Source: Oscillospiraceae bacterium
GTDB taxonomy: Bacteria > Bacillota > Clostridia > Oscillospirales > Oscillospiraceae
DNA: 64,000 bases
NCBI GenBank assembly: GCA_022846075.1
Contig: AP025582.1
Span: 558,001-622,000, forward strand
Direction: 5' to 3'
The translations under genes and the position numbers were made by a program. The first letter of the stretch is position 1, and every line of letters begins with the position of its first letter. Below the pieces are notes generated by a model. That model searched no databases. It worked only from the letters and a program-made list of their open reading frames with translations, and had not been told where the DNA came from. Shown here piece by piece: positions 43,218-51,316 of this stretch.

Positions 43218-44372
43218 ATGGCTGTTATCATCCGTATCTATGACCTACCAACGGAGGAGGCCCCGTTCTTTGTCAGCCGGGGGTTGGTGACAGGGGCTTC
43301 ATCTATCCGGCTTGTTGAGCGGCACTACATACCTGGTTATTTCACCGTGGAGGTACCCACCGGAGCCCGGCATGCGCAAGAGCTGCTGGAAGGGCGCGTC
43401 CTCCTTGTGGATGGGGCTTTTTGGGGAATTGTCGACGATGTGGGTTACAAGGCCGAGACGGCGGGAGACATTCTGACGGTCTCTGGCCGTCAGCTCAAGG
43501 GGCTGACAGCGGATCGCATTACTATCCCGCCTGGAAGTACGGCGGTGTCCGGTGCCCAAGGGTACGATACCGCCACGGGAAGCACAGAGACCGTCATCAA
43601 GCACTTTGTTGCCGGTAATATGAGCAACGCTGACCAGTCGGCCAGGATAGTCTTTGGTCTGGAGATTGCCGCCGATCAGGGTCGGGGGCTGGCGGATGAC
43701 AAGTATATGTCCCGGCATGAGCCTTTGGATACAGTTCTATCTGCTCTGGGAGAGGCGTCTGGGCTGGGCTACGACATCGTTCCAGATCTGACCCGGCACA
43801 AGCTGGTGTTTGATGTGGTCCCAGGAGAGAATCATACCGGTGGACAGAGCGCCCGGACGAGGGTAGTTTTCGACGTGGCTCGAAAGACAGCTCTCGCCCA
43901 GGCTTACGCTCACAATACAAGCGATGCCCGTAATTTGTTTTATGTGACAATGGGCGGGGCGGAATTTGAGGATGAGGCGTTGACCGTGACCTATGTCCGG
44001 GACGGAGAGGACGAACCGGTTGGAATCCGCCGTAGGGAAGTTCACATGGAGCTCTCGGTGGATACGCCCGCTGTGGGGGATGAGTACAACGAACTTAAAC
44101 GGCTGGCCCTCATCGAGGCGGAAAACTATCGCCCCGCGGAGAGCTTTACATGCGAAGTCCCGCCGGGAGGCAGGTACAAATACCGGGAGGACTATGAGGT
44201 CGGGGATCTGGTGACGGTGCGGAACGCTGCGTGGGGTGTCACCATGGACGCCCGTCTGACCGAAATGGAAACCCAATACTCTGCCAGCGGCATCACGCTG
44301 ACGGCAACCTTTGGCAAAGCGCCGCTGACCGTTTTTGGACGACTTCAGCGGCAGATCAGGAAGGGGAGCTGA
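43218..44372 (+). CDS. Gp37-like tail hub protein
   Basis: A 384-residue protein (VIIRIYDLPTEEAPFFVSRG ... ADDKYMSRHEPLDTVLSALG) resembling the ReqiPepy6 gp37-like/Tal family. It probably forms the tail tip channel after Dit. It lacks an obvious peptidoglycan hydrolase domain. Confidence 0.8.
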   Translation: MAVIIRIYDLPTEEAPFFVSRGLVTGASSIRLVERHYIPGYFTVEVPTGARHAQELLEGRVLLVDGAFWGIVDDVGYKAETAGDILTVSGRQLKGLTADRITIPPGSTAVSGAQGYDTATGSTETVIKHFVAGNMSNADQSARIVFGLEIAADQGRGLADDKYMSRHEPLDTVLSALGEASGLGYDIVPDLTRHKLVFDVVPGENHTGGQSARTRVVFDVARKTALAQAYAHNTSDARNLFYVTMGGAEFEDEALTVTYVRDGEDEPVGIRRREVHMELSVDTPAVGDEYNELKRLALIEAENYRPAESFTCEVPPGGRYKYREDYEVGDLVTVRNAAWGVTMDARLTEMETQYSASGITLTATFGKAPLTVFGRLQRQIRKGS

Positions 44373-44376
44373 GACA

Positions 44377-45234
44377 ATGCGCAGCTATTTTTTCAACGCG
44401 GAGCCTACAACCGACCTGTCGACGCACCCCACGGGGTACGACCGGGAATACGACGCTGACGACCACGCCAGCTTTTTCGCTCCGTTTTTTTCGGCGGCCG
44501 GAGTGATGGCGGGGACACATGCTGACGCCTGCAAGGTGGTAGTCCAGGAAGGGAACACCTTGCGGATCTGTGCCGGAAATGTCTACGTCAGAGGGCGCAT
44601 GTGCCAGTTTGACGGAGACGAGACCATCACTATTACACAGGACTGCAAGATTTCCGCCCGGATGAATAAGACCGCCGATGTGCGGGCTTTTGAGCTGGTA
44701 GCGGTCCAGGAGCTGATCCAGACAGAGGACATTTATGATCTGGAGCTGGCCAGCGTAGCCATTGCCCCAGTCGTGGGCGGGTACGAAGCGGTGGTGACCG
44801 ACACCCGCACCTTCCTGGCCTTTATGGGCCAGCCAGCTTATTACCCTCCCTCCGCGGATAACCTGCCCTATGTCCTGTGGCTGTACACTCTTGGATTCCC
44901 CATGACGGCGGAGCAGCGGTCCATGGTAGAGGCAAACCCAAGCCTCATGTCTATCTTCAACGGCTCGCTTGGAGCCGCTAAGGGGGCCACAGTGACCTTT
45001 ACAGCGGCGGATTGGACTGCTGGAGAGGTGGGCAGCATGCTTATCATTCCAAAAACACAACACGGCCGTCAAACGGAACGGTTTTGCTACACCCTGAAGC
45101 ACAATGTAGGCGGGATACTTAAGACCAACACCTGGGGCGCCAAGTGTACCGACGTGAGCTATGATTCCACCACCGGCAATATCACGCTTTGGGCGGAGAC
45201 TGCTTATGCCGGTGAAATTTCGTTCAGCGGTTGA
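44377..45234 (+). CDS. Tail tip/baseplate protein
   Basis: A 285-residue protein starting RSYFFNAEPTTDLSTHPTGY. The N-terminal region (YDADDHASFFAPFFSAAGVM) recurs in upper-baseplate proteins of Firmicutes siphoviruses; the C-terminal part may be the receptor-binding domain (GAKCTDVSYDSTTGNITLWA). ATG at 44377 selected; further upstream codons overlap the previous gene. Confidence 0.65.
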   Translation: MRSYFFNAEPTTDLSTHPTGYDREYDADDHASFFAPFFSAAGVMAGTHADACKVVVQEGNTLRICAGNVYVRGRMCQFDGDETITITQDCKISARMNKTADVRAFELVAVQELIQTEDIYDLELASVAIAPVVGGYEAVVTDTRTFLAFMGQPAYYPPSADNLPYVLWLYTLGFPMTAEQRSMVEANPSLMSIFNGSLGAAKGATVTFTAADWTAGEVGSMLIIPKTQHGRQTERFCYTLKHNVGGILKTNTWGAKCTDVSYDSTTGNITLWAETAYAGEISFSG

Positions 45235-45254
45235 GGAGGTTCTTTGATGTGAAA

Positions 45255-45476
45255 ATGATGGATATGGCTGAGAGCTATCGGACGGCCGCGGATGCCATCC
45301 GGCACCGAATCCAAATAGTGAAGGAACTGCCAGCCCGGACAGATGAGGAAAAAGTGCAGAAGGAAGAGCGGCTCCGCCTTTTGGAGGCCATGCGCCGGGA
45401 CGTGCGGGATGTGGCGGTGATCTGTGAGCGGTATTATGAGAGGGGGTACTGCCGAAATGAGCGCTACATGCTCTGA
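45255..45476 (+). CDS. Small helical partner of sigma-like protein (prophage copy)
   Basis: About 73 residues: MMDMAESYRTAADAIRHRIQ then EAMRRDVRDVAVICERYYER GY. It is very similar to the chromosomal protein at 54834 (ending DVAVICERYYERGYRRNERY). Helical, charged, unknown fold. The following sigma-like gene overlaps it by 20 bp, exactly as in the chromosomal copy. Start uncertain (GTG 45249, ATG 45255 or 45258). Confidence 0.7.
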   Translation: MMDMAESYRTAADAIRHRIQIVKELPARTDEEKVQKEERLRLLEAMRRDVRDVAVICERYYERGYCRNERYML

Positions 45477-45723
45477 TATTGTGGCCCTGATCCATACTGT
45501 ATGGGTTTCTGACAAGGATGGAAGTTGGATGGTGAGGGCCATGCGGCAGGCGTTGTCGGAGGATGTGACCCCGCGTCAGCGTGAATACCTTTTTGCCTGC
45601 TGCGGAGAAGGCCTGACGGAAGTCGATGCCGCCAAAAGGTATAGGGTGAATAAGTCCACTGTTTGCCGATCTTTGAACCGAGGCCTCCGGCGGCTGGAGA
45701 CTTATTTCAATAGGAGGTGCTGA
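45457..45723 (+). CDS. Sigma-70 region 4-like protein
   Basis: 88 residues from MSATCSDIVALIHTVW. The C-terminal half is a sigma-4-type HTH: DVTPRQREYLFACCGEGLTE, VDAAKRYRVNKSTVCRSLNR. It lacks a region 2, so it cannot be a full sigma factor by itself. Located between tail tip and lysis genes. Confidence 0.75.
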   Translation: MSATCSDIVALIHTVWVSDKDGSWMVRAMRQALSEDVTPRQREYLFACCGEGLTEVDAAKRYRVNKSTVCRSLNRGLRRLETYFNRRC

Positions 45724-45725
45724 AA

Positions 45726-46109
45726 ATGAGTGGCACAAGATACCGGCGCGGCGGGCTCTATGCTGCCGATATGGCGGTCTATGCCCGGGCGCTGTCCGAA
45801 GAAAATACGAACGCCGACACTATGAAAACTTTGAGGGAAAACGTTCTGATTGCAATTCGGCAGGAACTGACCGGCAAACAGAGGGAGTATATACAGCTCT
45901 ACTACGCGGAAGGGCTGAACATGAGCCAGATCGGGGAGCGGGTAGGCGTGGATAAATCCACCGTCTCCCGCACCATCAAACGGGGGGAGGCCCACCTTCG
46001 CCGGTGTCTGCGGTTCGGGGCGGCCAACCTGCTGGACCAAGCTGGTGTCAAAACCCCATACCATTCGGTGAAGAATTTGGCGAAGAGAGAGAGGTATGAG
46101 AATTGCTGA
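45726..46109 (+). CDS. Sigma-70 region 4-like protein, related to chromosomal copy
   Basis: 127 residues. The N-terminus MSGTRYRRGGLYAADMAVYA and the HTH core LYYAEGLNMSQIGERVGVDK, STVSRTIKRGEAHLRRCLRF are shared almost identically with the protein at 55042 outside the prophage. It extends about 20 residues further at the C-terminus. Probably a transcription regulator of nearby genes; no target is visible. Confidence 0.8.
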   Translation: MSGTRYRRGGLYAADMAVYARALSEENTNADTMKTLRENVLIAIRQELTGKQREYIQLYYAEGLNMSQIGERVGVDKSTVSRTIKRGEAHLRRCLRFGAANLLDQAGVKTPYHSVKNLAKRERYENC

Positions 46110-46390
46110 CGATTATCGAACTTGAGCCGCGCGCGGATGGCGGTCACGGTATCCAGAGCCAGAGCCACCGCACGGAGTGCTGGCTGGAGGGCTGGGTGGA
46201 GGTGCCCGGGGAGCTGACCCAGGCCGTGTGGGACTGTAATGGCTACTGCGATCTGACTCTGGAGGAGGGCAAACTGGTGGGGATCACCCCCACCGAACGG
46301 CCCCAGCCTCCCGAGCCGGAGCCCACGGAGACGGAACGGCTCCGGGCCGACGTGGACTTCCTGGCGGCGATGGGAGGTGTGGCGCTGTGA
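46103..46390 (+). CDS. Small phage protein before XkdX
   Basis: 95 residues from a TTG start (GAGAGAGGTATGAGAA upstream; LTIIELEPRADGGHGIQSQS). A Pro-rich segment PQPPEPEPTETERLR precedes a helical end. Proteins of this shape are usually found between tail-fibre and XkdX genes. Overlaps XkdX by four bases. Confidence 0.65.
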   Translation: MLTIIELEPRADGGHGIQSQSHRTECWLEGWVEVPGELTQAVWDCNGYCDLTLEEGKLVGITPTERPQPPEPEPTETERLRADVDFLAAMGGVAL

Positions 46391-46521
46391 GCGTGTACGA
46401 GATGGCGAAGAAATACTATCCCCGCCTGTGGGATAAGGCCCGTCTGGACGCCCTGGTGGAGGCTGGGCGGCTGACCCGGGCGGAGGCAGACGAGATCGTG
46501 GGGGAGGACAGGCATGAGTAA
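46387..46521 (+). CDS. xkdX: XkdX-family protein
   Basis: 44 residues (SVYEMAKKYYPRLWDKARLD, ALVEAGRLTRAEADEIVG), the short XkdX family found near phage lysis genes. GTG start overlapping the previous stop (GTGA). Function not established. Confidence 0.8.
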   Translation: MSVYEMAKKYYPRLWDKARLDALVEAGRLTRAEADEIVGEDRHE

Positions 46522-47239
46522 GCTGTGTAAGACCGTGCCGCTGGAGCGGGTGCAGGAGATCAAGCTGTATGTCAACACGGGAAAGCTATCCCTGCCGGAG
46601 ATCGTGGCGAGGGAGGCCCCGGACATGGCCATCAACGCCGCCTACTTCAACGGGCTCTGGCGGGCGGAGGGGCACGTCAAGGCGGATGGGACGGTAATTG
46701 CCAGCGAAAAGTGGGGGGCCTGGGGGTACGCCTGGGACAAGGGGGCGGATATCCATATGACCCAGCTCCCCGACGGGGAGGCCCGCAATTATCTCTCCTG
46801 CCTGGATCTGGTAAACCCCTGGGATGGGCCAGAAGCGAAGCTGGACTACGATAAGCGGGCCATCGGCGGGCTGCGTGGGCGCTCCGCCATCGGCCTGGGC
46901 CCGGGCGGGCTGACGGTACTATGTACCGGTGACGGGTCGGCGGACGCCATGACGCCGGAAAAGTGCCGGGAGCTGATGCTGGCCGAGGGCTGCGAGACGG
47001 CCCTGGAACTGGACAGCGGGAGTTCGTGCAACTGCTACATGGGCGGCAAGTACATCCTGGGCGGGCGGCTGGTGGTCCATACGCTGCTACTGATCTGGCT
47101 GGAGCCGCCCAATCCATTCTGGCGGGTGCAGGTGGGGGCCTTCGGGATGAAGAGCAACGCCGAGGCATACCGGGATAAACTCAGGGCGGCCGGGTATCCG
47201 GCGTTTGTGACGGAGGTGTCCTGCGATGACCGTACATAG
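46514..47239 (+). CDS. Phosphodiester glycosidase domain with SPOR domain
   Basis: A 241-residue protein. Residues 1-185 resemble the NAGPA/phosphodiester glycosidase family: APDMAINAAYFNG, GRSAIGLGPGGLTVLCTGDG and CETALELDSGSSCNCYMGG. The last ~40 residues (FWRVQVGAFGMKSNAEAYRD, KLRAAGYPAFV) form a SPOR peptidoglycan-binding domain. It lies directly before the amidase and overlaps it by 14 bp. It may remove a wall-polymer modification during lysis or act as a tail-associated enzyme; the substrate is unknown. Confidence 0.8.
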   Translation: MSKLCKTVPLERVQEIKLYVNTGKLSLPEIVAREAPDMAINAAYFNGLWRAEGHVKADGTVIASEKWGAWGYAWDKGADIHMTQLPDGEARNYLSCLDLVNPWDGPEAKLDYDKRAIGGLRGRSAIGLGPGGLTVLCTGDGSADAMTPEKCRELMLAEGCETALELDSGSSCNCYMGGKYILGGRLVVHTLLLIWLEPPNPFWRVQVGAFGMKSNAEAYRDKLRAAGYPAFVTEVSCDDRT

Positions 47240-47933
47240 GGACTGGCCATGCCATCCACGCAACTACCAAGGCAAGAGAGTTCAGGGGGTCAAATATCTG
47301 GTGATCCACTATGTGGGGGCGCTGGGGGACGCAGAGCAGAACGCCTACTATTACGGAACCACTTCTGGGATCGGGGCATCCGCCCATTACTTCGTGGACC
47401 ACGGGCCCGAGGCCGAGATTTGGGCCAGCGTGGCCGAGGACTGCGTGGCCTCCCACTGCGGGCGGAGTGACGGCAGGTACAGGCATCCGGAGTGCCGCAA
47501 CGCCAACTCCATCGGCATCGAGATGTGCTGCCGCCGGAAGGCGGACGGGACGTGGTACTTTGACGACGAGACTGTGGACGCCGCGGTGGAGCTGGCCCGG
47601 GACATCATGGCCCGCTATGGCATCGACGTGGACCACGTGGTCCGGCACTACGACGTGACGGGGAAAATGTGCCCGGCGCCTTACGTCGACGATGAAAAGG
47701 CGTGGGAGGCGTTTAAGAAGAGGCTCACAGAGCCGGAAAGTGAGGACGGTATGAAGTTGTACCAGTATGTGGCCGAGATGCCGGAGTGGGCCAGAGCGGC
47801 GGCAACGAAGGCCATCAATAACGGCATTATCAAAATGGACGAGCACGGTGCGGTGGGGGTGTGGGAGGCCAGCCTTCAGCCCCTTGGGTGGATGGACCGG
47901 CTGGGCCTGCTAGACAAGCCCGCCGCGAACTGA
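47226..47933 (+). CDS. N-acetylmuramoyl-L-alanine amidase (endolysin)
   Basis: A 235-residue endolysin. Amidase_2 domain: zinc His in KYLVIHYVGALG, ASAHYFVDHG, NSIGIEMCCR, and HYDVTGKMCPAPY with the second His and catalytic region. Residues 175-235 (MPEWARAAATKAINNGIIKM) look like an SLH-like or wall-binding tail. It cuts the bond between muramic acid and the stem peptide to release progeny. Confidence 0.93.
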   Translation: MTVHRDWPCHPRNYQGKRVQGVKYLVIHYVGALGDAEQNAYYYGTTSGIGASAHYFVDHGPEAEIWASVAEDCVASHCGRSDGRYRHPECRNANSIGIEMCCRRKADGTWYFDDETVDAAVELARDIMARYGIDVDHVVRHYDVTGKMCPAPYVDDEKAWEAFKKRLTEPESEDGMKLYQYVAEMPEWARAAATKAINNGIIKMDEHGAVGVWEASLQPLGWMDRLGLLDKPAAN

Positions 47934-47949
47934 GAAAGGGGATACATAG

Positions 47950-48138
47950 ATGAAGGAAAAGATCGTTGACCGTCTCTTGCGGCTCTTCGAGGTCAAGAGC
48001 CTCGTTACCCTTGGCCTGACCGCCGGGATGCTGGCCCTGCTGTTCGGCCCGTACCAGCCGCCCCAGGAAGCGCTGGCGCTGTTCTGCACCAGCTATGGGG
48101 CTATTATCACCTACTTCTTCACCCGGAAGGAGGGGTGA
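47950..48138 (+). CDS. Holin
   Basis: 62 residues with two hydrophobic helices (VKSLVTLGLTAGMLALLFG and EALALFCTSYGAIITYFF), a short loop between them and charged ends, as in small class II phage holins. AAAGGGGATACATAG precedes the ATG. Position after the endolysin supports the assignment. It would permeabilise the membrane at lysis. Confidence 0.8.
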   Translation: MKEKIVDRLLRLFEVKSLVTLGLTAGMLALLFGPYQPPQEALALFCTSYGAIITYFFTRKEG

Positions 48139-48140
48139 CG

Positions 48141-48440
48141 ATGGAGCCGGAGGATTTGGCGGTGAAGCTGGAAGCGGTAGACCAGCGGACACGGAGCAAT
48201 ACCCACCGCATTGACGATTTGGAGCAGGACCACAAGGCACTGAACCGGCTCGCCACCGCCGTGGAGGTCATGGCGGCGAAGCAAACCAGCATGGGGGAGA
48301 GCGTGGACAAGCTCACTGACAAGGTAGAGGCGTTGGAGCAGGAGCCGGGGAAGCGGTGGAGGTTCGTGGTGGAGAAAGCCATCTATATCATCGTGGCCGC
48401 TGTGATTGGCTTCGCTCTGGCGCGGGTCGGGCTGGGATAG
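48141..48440 (+). CDS. XhlA-like/haemolysin-type lysis accessory protein
   Basis: 99 residues: an N-terminal coiled coil (AVKLEAVDQRTRSNTHRIDD ... SVDKLTDKVEALEQE) and a C-terminal membrane helix (AIYIIVAAVIGFALARVGL), the plan of XhlA, which works with the holin. GGAGGGGTGACG precedes the ATG; a GTG two codons earlier is possible. Confidence 0.75.
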   Translation: MEPEDLAVKLEAVDQRTRSNTHRIDDLEQDHKALNRLATAVEVMAAKQTSMGESVDKLTDKVEALEQEPGKRWRFVVEKAIYIIVAAVIGFALARVGLG

Positions 48441-48446
48441 GTATTA

Positions 48447-48482
48447 AAAACCGCCCTCCAGGATTAATCCAAGAGGGCGGTT
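48447..48482 (+). terminator. Terminator of the late operon
   Basis: The stem accgccctc / gagggcggt with a 14-base loop follows the last lysis gene, with A-run before and TTCCTT after. It ends the late transcript and separates it from the antisense genes. Confidence 0.7.
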
Positions 48483-48503
48483 CCTTCTAATGTGGGAGGA
48501 GAT

Positions 48504-48743
48504 TTACGCACCGACAATTTTCAGCCGATTGCGTTTAACCTCGGATTCAATTCTCTTGTTAAGGCCGGGAGATAGGCTATCCAAAAAGTCTTCGATATAA
48601 TCCTTGCCTACGAAATCATTATATTTCTTTACGCCGCCGAGTTCGGTATAGACAGTGTGAAGCAAGGCGGCTCCACCGGCTACTTTCTTCCCGCTCTCGT
48701 TGATATAGCTGAAATCGGGGTCATCTGGATGTAGTTTAAGCAT
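48504..48743 (-). CDS. Prophage accessory protein, unknown
   Basis: 79 residues (LHPDDPDFSYINESGKKVAG ... KRIESEVKRNRLKIVGA). It follows an HTH gene by 2 bases in a two-gene antisense unit. Could be a small effector controlled by the HTH protein; no family recognised. Confidence 0.6.
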   Translation of the reverse strand: MLKLHPDDPDFSYINESGKKVAGGAALLHTVYTELGGVKKYNDFVGKDYIEDFLDSLSPGLNKRIESEVKRNRLKIVGA

Positions 48744-48745
48744 AA

Positions 48746-49084
48746 TTAATCCTCCTTGTTTTTTAGTAGTTTGACTACGTAAGATTGCGAAATCCCTAGA
48801 TTATATGCGATTTCCTGTTGTGTTTTACCTTCGGCACGCATTGCCTTAACCGTTCCCGCCAGCTCTTTTTTCTTCCCATTATTCTTGAAGGAAGACTGGG
48901 AGAGGGACATACCATCCGGATACGACCGAACCTCGAGTGTCACAAGGTGATCGTCCACCCGTTTTCGGACTTTTAAAACGCTTCCTTTTTTCAAAATCTC
49001 GGCTTCCTTGTCTCTCAAGAGGTCGCTGAGGGTAAAGGAGTCAAGTTCCCCCAAATCTCCGGGACGCAGCAAATCTTTTGACAT
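48746..49084 (-). CDS. HTH protein of a two-gene antisense unit
   Basis: 112 residues; the C-terminus is a helix-turn-helix (ELAGTVKAMRAEGKTQQEIA, YNLGISQSYVVKLLKN). The N-terminus is acidic/helical. GGAGAAGGGGTTTTT precedes ATG 49084. With the 79-residue partner downstream it resembles a regulator-effector pair; a toxin-antitoxin role is only a possibility. Confidence 0.7.
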   Translation of the reverse strand: MSKDLLRPGDLGELDSFTLSDLLRDKEAEILKKGSVLKVRKRVDDHLVTLEVRSYPDGMSLSQSSFKNNGKKKELAGTVKAMRAEGKTQQEIAYNLGISQSYVVKLLKNKED

Positions 49085-49269
49085 AAAAACCCCTTCTCCA
49101 ATACGGTGTAATAGTATGATAATCACAATAACACGTTTTTATGCGCTTGTCAAGGACAAAATAGAGAGTTCTGTCCCCAATAAGGGTATAATCCTTAGCA
49201 CCCATGTATTAGTGTTCATCGAGAAGGATATGAAAGAAAGGCCCAGTCCGGAGAGCGTAGAGGCCTTTC

Positions 49270-50511
49270 TTACAGCGTCCCAAGAAACCCAATAGGGCGG
49301 ATAATATGTTCGGCCTTCGCATCAAGATCCAGAGCCGGATCCACCAAGGAGACGGCCCGACGAACAGCGTTCCTGCCATATTTCTCCCGGATCTTGTCCA
49401 TAGTGCGCTCCAAGTCGGTAAGGCGCTGGCTCCGCTGCTCGTCTGGGAGTAAGGAGAGCTGGACAGGACCGGCGGGGGAGAGGCCGCAGGCCCGGACGGA
49501 CAAGCTCCGCACCGGGTTGCGTGGGCGGTTCTCCTGGAAGAGGCTGAAGGCGGCGCTAAAAATGTCTGTGGAGTTTTGGGCGGGGTAGGTCAGCTTTGTC
49601 TGCCGTTCGTACCAGAGGAGGCTGGTGTCCCGGATACCGATCTGGACGGTAGAGCACATGGCGTTCTGCTCCCGGAGGCGGGCGGCCACGGAATCGCAGA
49701 GGGCATACAGGGTGATCTTCACGTCCTCATCGGTCACAAGGTCCCTGGGGGCCGTGGTAGAGTTGCCCACAGTCTTGATGAGGGGGAGGGCGGTGTATGT
49801 GGCAACTCCGGAGCTGTCCTGGCCGTTGGCGAACTGCCAGAGCATAACCCCGACTTTTCCAAATAGGCTGTGAAGCCCGTGCACGTCCATCCTGGCCAGG
49901 TCACCAATGGTCTTGATGCCATACCGGGCCAGTTTGGCGGTGGTGGCGGGGCCTACATACAGCAGGTCGCTCACCGGCTGCCTCCAGGCCAGATCCCGGT
50001 AATTGTCCTGAGTAATGATGGTGGTGGCGTCCGGCTTTTTCAGGTCGCTGCCCAGCTTGGCAAAGACCTTGTTGAAGGATACCCCAACAGAGACGGTAAG
50101 CCCCAGCTCCCGCCGCACCCGTCCCCGGATGTCGTCGGCAATCACCGGGCCGGGGCCGAAAAGCTGTTGGCTGCCGGTCACATCCAGCCAGCACTCGTCC
50201 AGGCCAAAGGGCTCCACCCGGTCGGTGTAGGAGATATAGAGTTCCCGGGCGGCGGCGGAAACCTCCAGGTAGCGGTCATAATGGGGCGGGACCACCAGCA
50301 GGTCCGGGCATCTCTGCTTGGCCTGCCAGATGGGCTGGCCCGTGGTGACGCCGTATGCCTTGGCCTCATAGCTCTTGGCCAGGACGATGCCGTGGCGGGC
50401 GGCAGGGTCGCCGCAGACGGCCACCGGCTTGCCCCGGAGAGCGGGGTTGTCCAGGCACTCCACAGATGCGTAAAAATTGTTCATGTCCACGTGTAGGATC
50501 GTCCGCTCCAC
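49270..50511 (-). CDS. dinB: Y-family DNA polymerase (Pol IV/UmuC-like)
   Basis: A 413-residue translesion polymerase: HVDMNNFYASVECLDNPALR, LAKSYEAKAYGV, PFGLDECWLDVTG with the catalytic acidic pair region, and helix-hairpin-helix VGPATTAKLARYGIKTIGDL. The C-terminal little-finger domain ends LGTL without a beta-clamp motif that I can be sure of. Carried by the prophage and divergent from an HMCES gene; both are DNA-damage tolerance functions. Confidence 0.93.
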   Translation of the reverse strand: MERTILHVDMNNFYASVECLDNPALRGKPVAVCGDPAARHGIVLAKSYEAKAYGVTTGQPIWQAKQRCPDLLVVPPHYDRYLEVSAAARELYISYTDRVEPFGLDECWLDVTGSQQLFGPGPVIADDIRGRVRRELGLTVSVGVSFNKVFAKLGSDLKKPDATTIITQDNYRDLAWRQPVSDLLYVGPATTAKLARYGIKTIGDLARMDVHGLHSLFGKVGVMLWQFANGQDSSGVATYTALPLIKTVGNSTTAPRDLVTDEDVKITLYALCDSVAARLREQNAMCSTVQIGIRDTSLLWYERQTKLTYPAQNSTDIFSAAFSLFQENRPRNPVRSLSVRACGLSPAGPVQLSLLPDEQRSQRLTDLERTMDKIREKYGRNAVRRAVSLVDPALDLDAKAEHIIRPIGFLGTL

Positions 50512-50622
50512 AAGCTCACCACCGATACAAATGTTCTAGTAAAAGTATATGGCGGTGAGCGGGTAAATATCTACGAGTAAGTTCTGGTAGTTTTGTGGCA
50601 GACTATGGGCGAGGTGATAGGG

Positions 50623-51192
50623 ATGTGTGGACGGTACAGTTTGGCCCCGGAGGAGAACGCGGAGATCGAAAAGCTGCTGCGGGAAATCCAGGGGCGGTTC
50701 AAAACGGGGGAGATTTTCCCGACCAACGACGTGCCGGTGCTGATGGAGGCTGGGGCGGAGCTGGCACCGGAGGTGATGTCCTGGGGGTACCCCCGATTTG
50801 GCAGCAAGCCGGGGAGCATCATCAACGCCCGGAGTGAGACGGCGGGGGACAGGCCCATGTTCCGAAAGAGTCTCTATGAGCGGCGGTGCGTATTCCCCAC
50901 GACGGGGTTTTACGAGTGGGGGCCGAACGAGGCAGGACAGAAAACGAAATACCTGTTCAACCTGCCTGGAAGCGGTGCCCTCTATCTGGCGGGGCTGTGG
51001 AACGAGTACGCCGGGGAGCGCAAATGCGTGATCCTCACCACCGCGGCCAATCCATCGGTGCGGGAGATCCACGACCGGATGCCGGTAGTGCTGCGGCGGG
51101 ATCAACTGGAGGCGTGGGTGAAGGACACCAACAGCGCATTGGACATCTTGAGAGAGACGCCGCCGGAGCTGGCCAGGAAAAAGGCGCAATAA
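50623..51192 (+). CDS. HMCES/YedK-type SOS response-associated protein
   Basis: A 189-residue SRAP-domain protein. Start MCGRYS puts the catalytic Cys at position 2, which must be exposed by Met removal, and decides this start over the ATG/TTG-type codons at 50593. INARSETAG, FYEWG and EIHDRMPV carry the other active-site residues. SRAP proteins trap abasic sites in single-stranded DNA as DNA-protein cross-links. Divergent from dinB with about 110 bases between. Confidence 0.92.
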   Translation: MCGRYSLAPEENAEIEKLLREIQGRFKTGEIFPTNDVPVLMEAGAELAPEVMSWGYPRFGSKPGSIINARSETAGDRPMFRKSLYERRCVFPTTGFYEWGPNEAGQKTKYLFNLPGSGALYLAGLWNEYAGERKCVILTTAANPSVREIHDRMPVVLRRDQLEAWVKDTNSALDILRETPPELARKKAQ

Positions 51193-51276
51193 AATAGCCC
51201 CCGCCGCCTGGGACGTCTTCTGGGCGGTGGGGGACATTTGTTTAGATGTGTTGTTTTCCTTGTCTGCTAAAACAGG

Positions 51277-51288
51277 GTTGCGGGCAAC
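51277..51288. promoter_or_regulatory. Third copy of the GTTGC-N2-GCAAC operator
   Basis: gttgcgggcaac is identical to the repeat at 52561 in the promoter of the small RHH gene. On the minus strand TTGATA lies just upstream of it (read as tatcaa at 51291-51296 in plus). It lies about 30 bases beyond the stop of the 51317 gene, so it may belong to an antisense transcript toward HMCES or be a remote site. Confidence 0.4.
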
Positions 51289-51316
51289 TTATCAAGTCTT
51301 AAAAGAGGTTGCTTTG

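Noticed and set aside
50512-50622. SOS box between dinB and the HMCES gene
   Set aside because: Only a degenerate match (atacaaatgttc) to GAAC-N4-GTTC is visible; not strong enough to list as a site.
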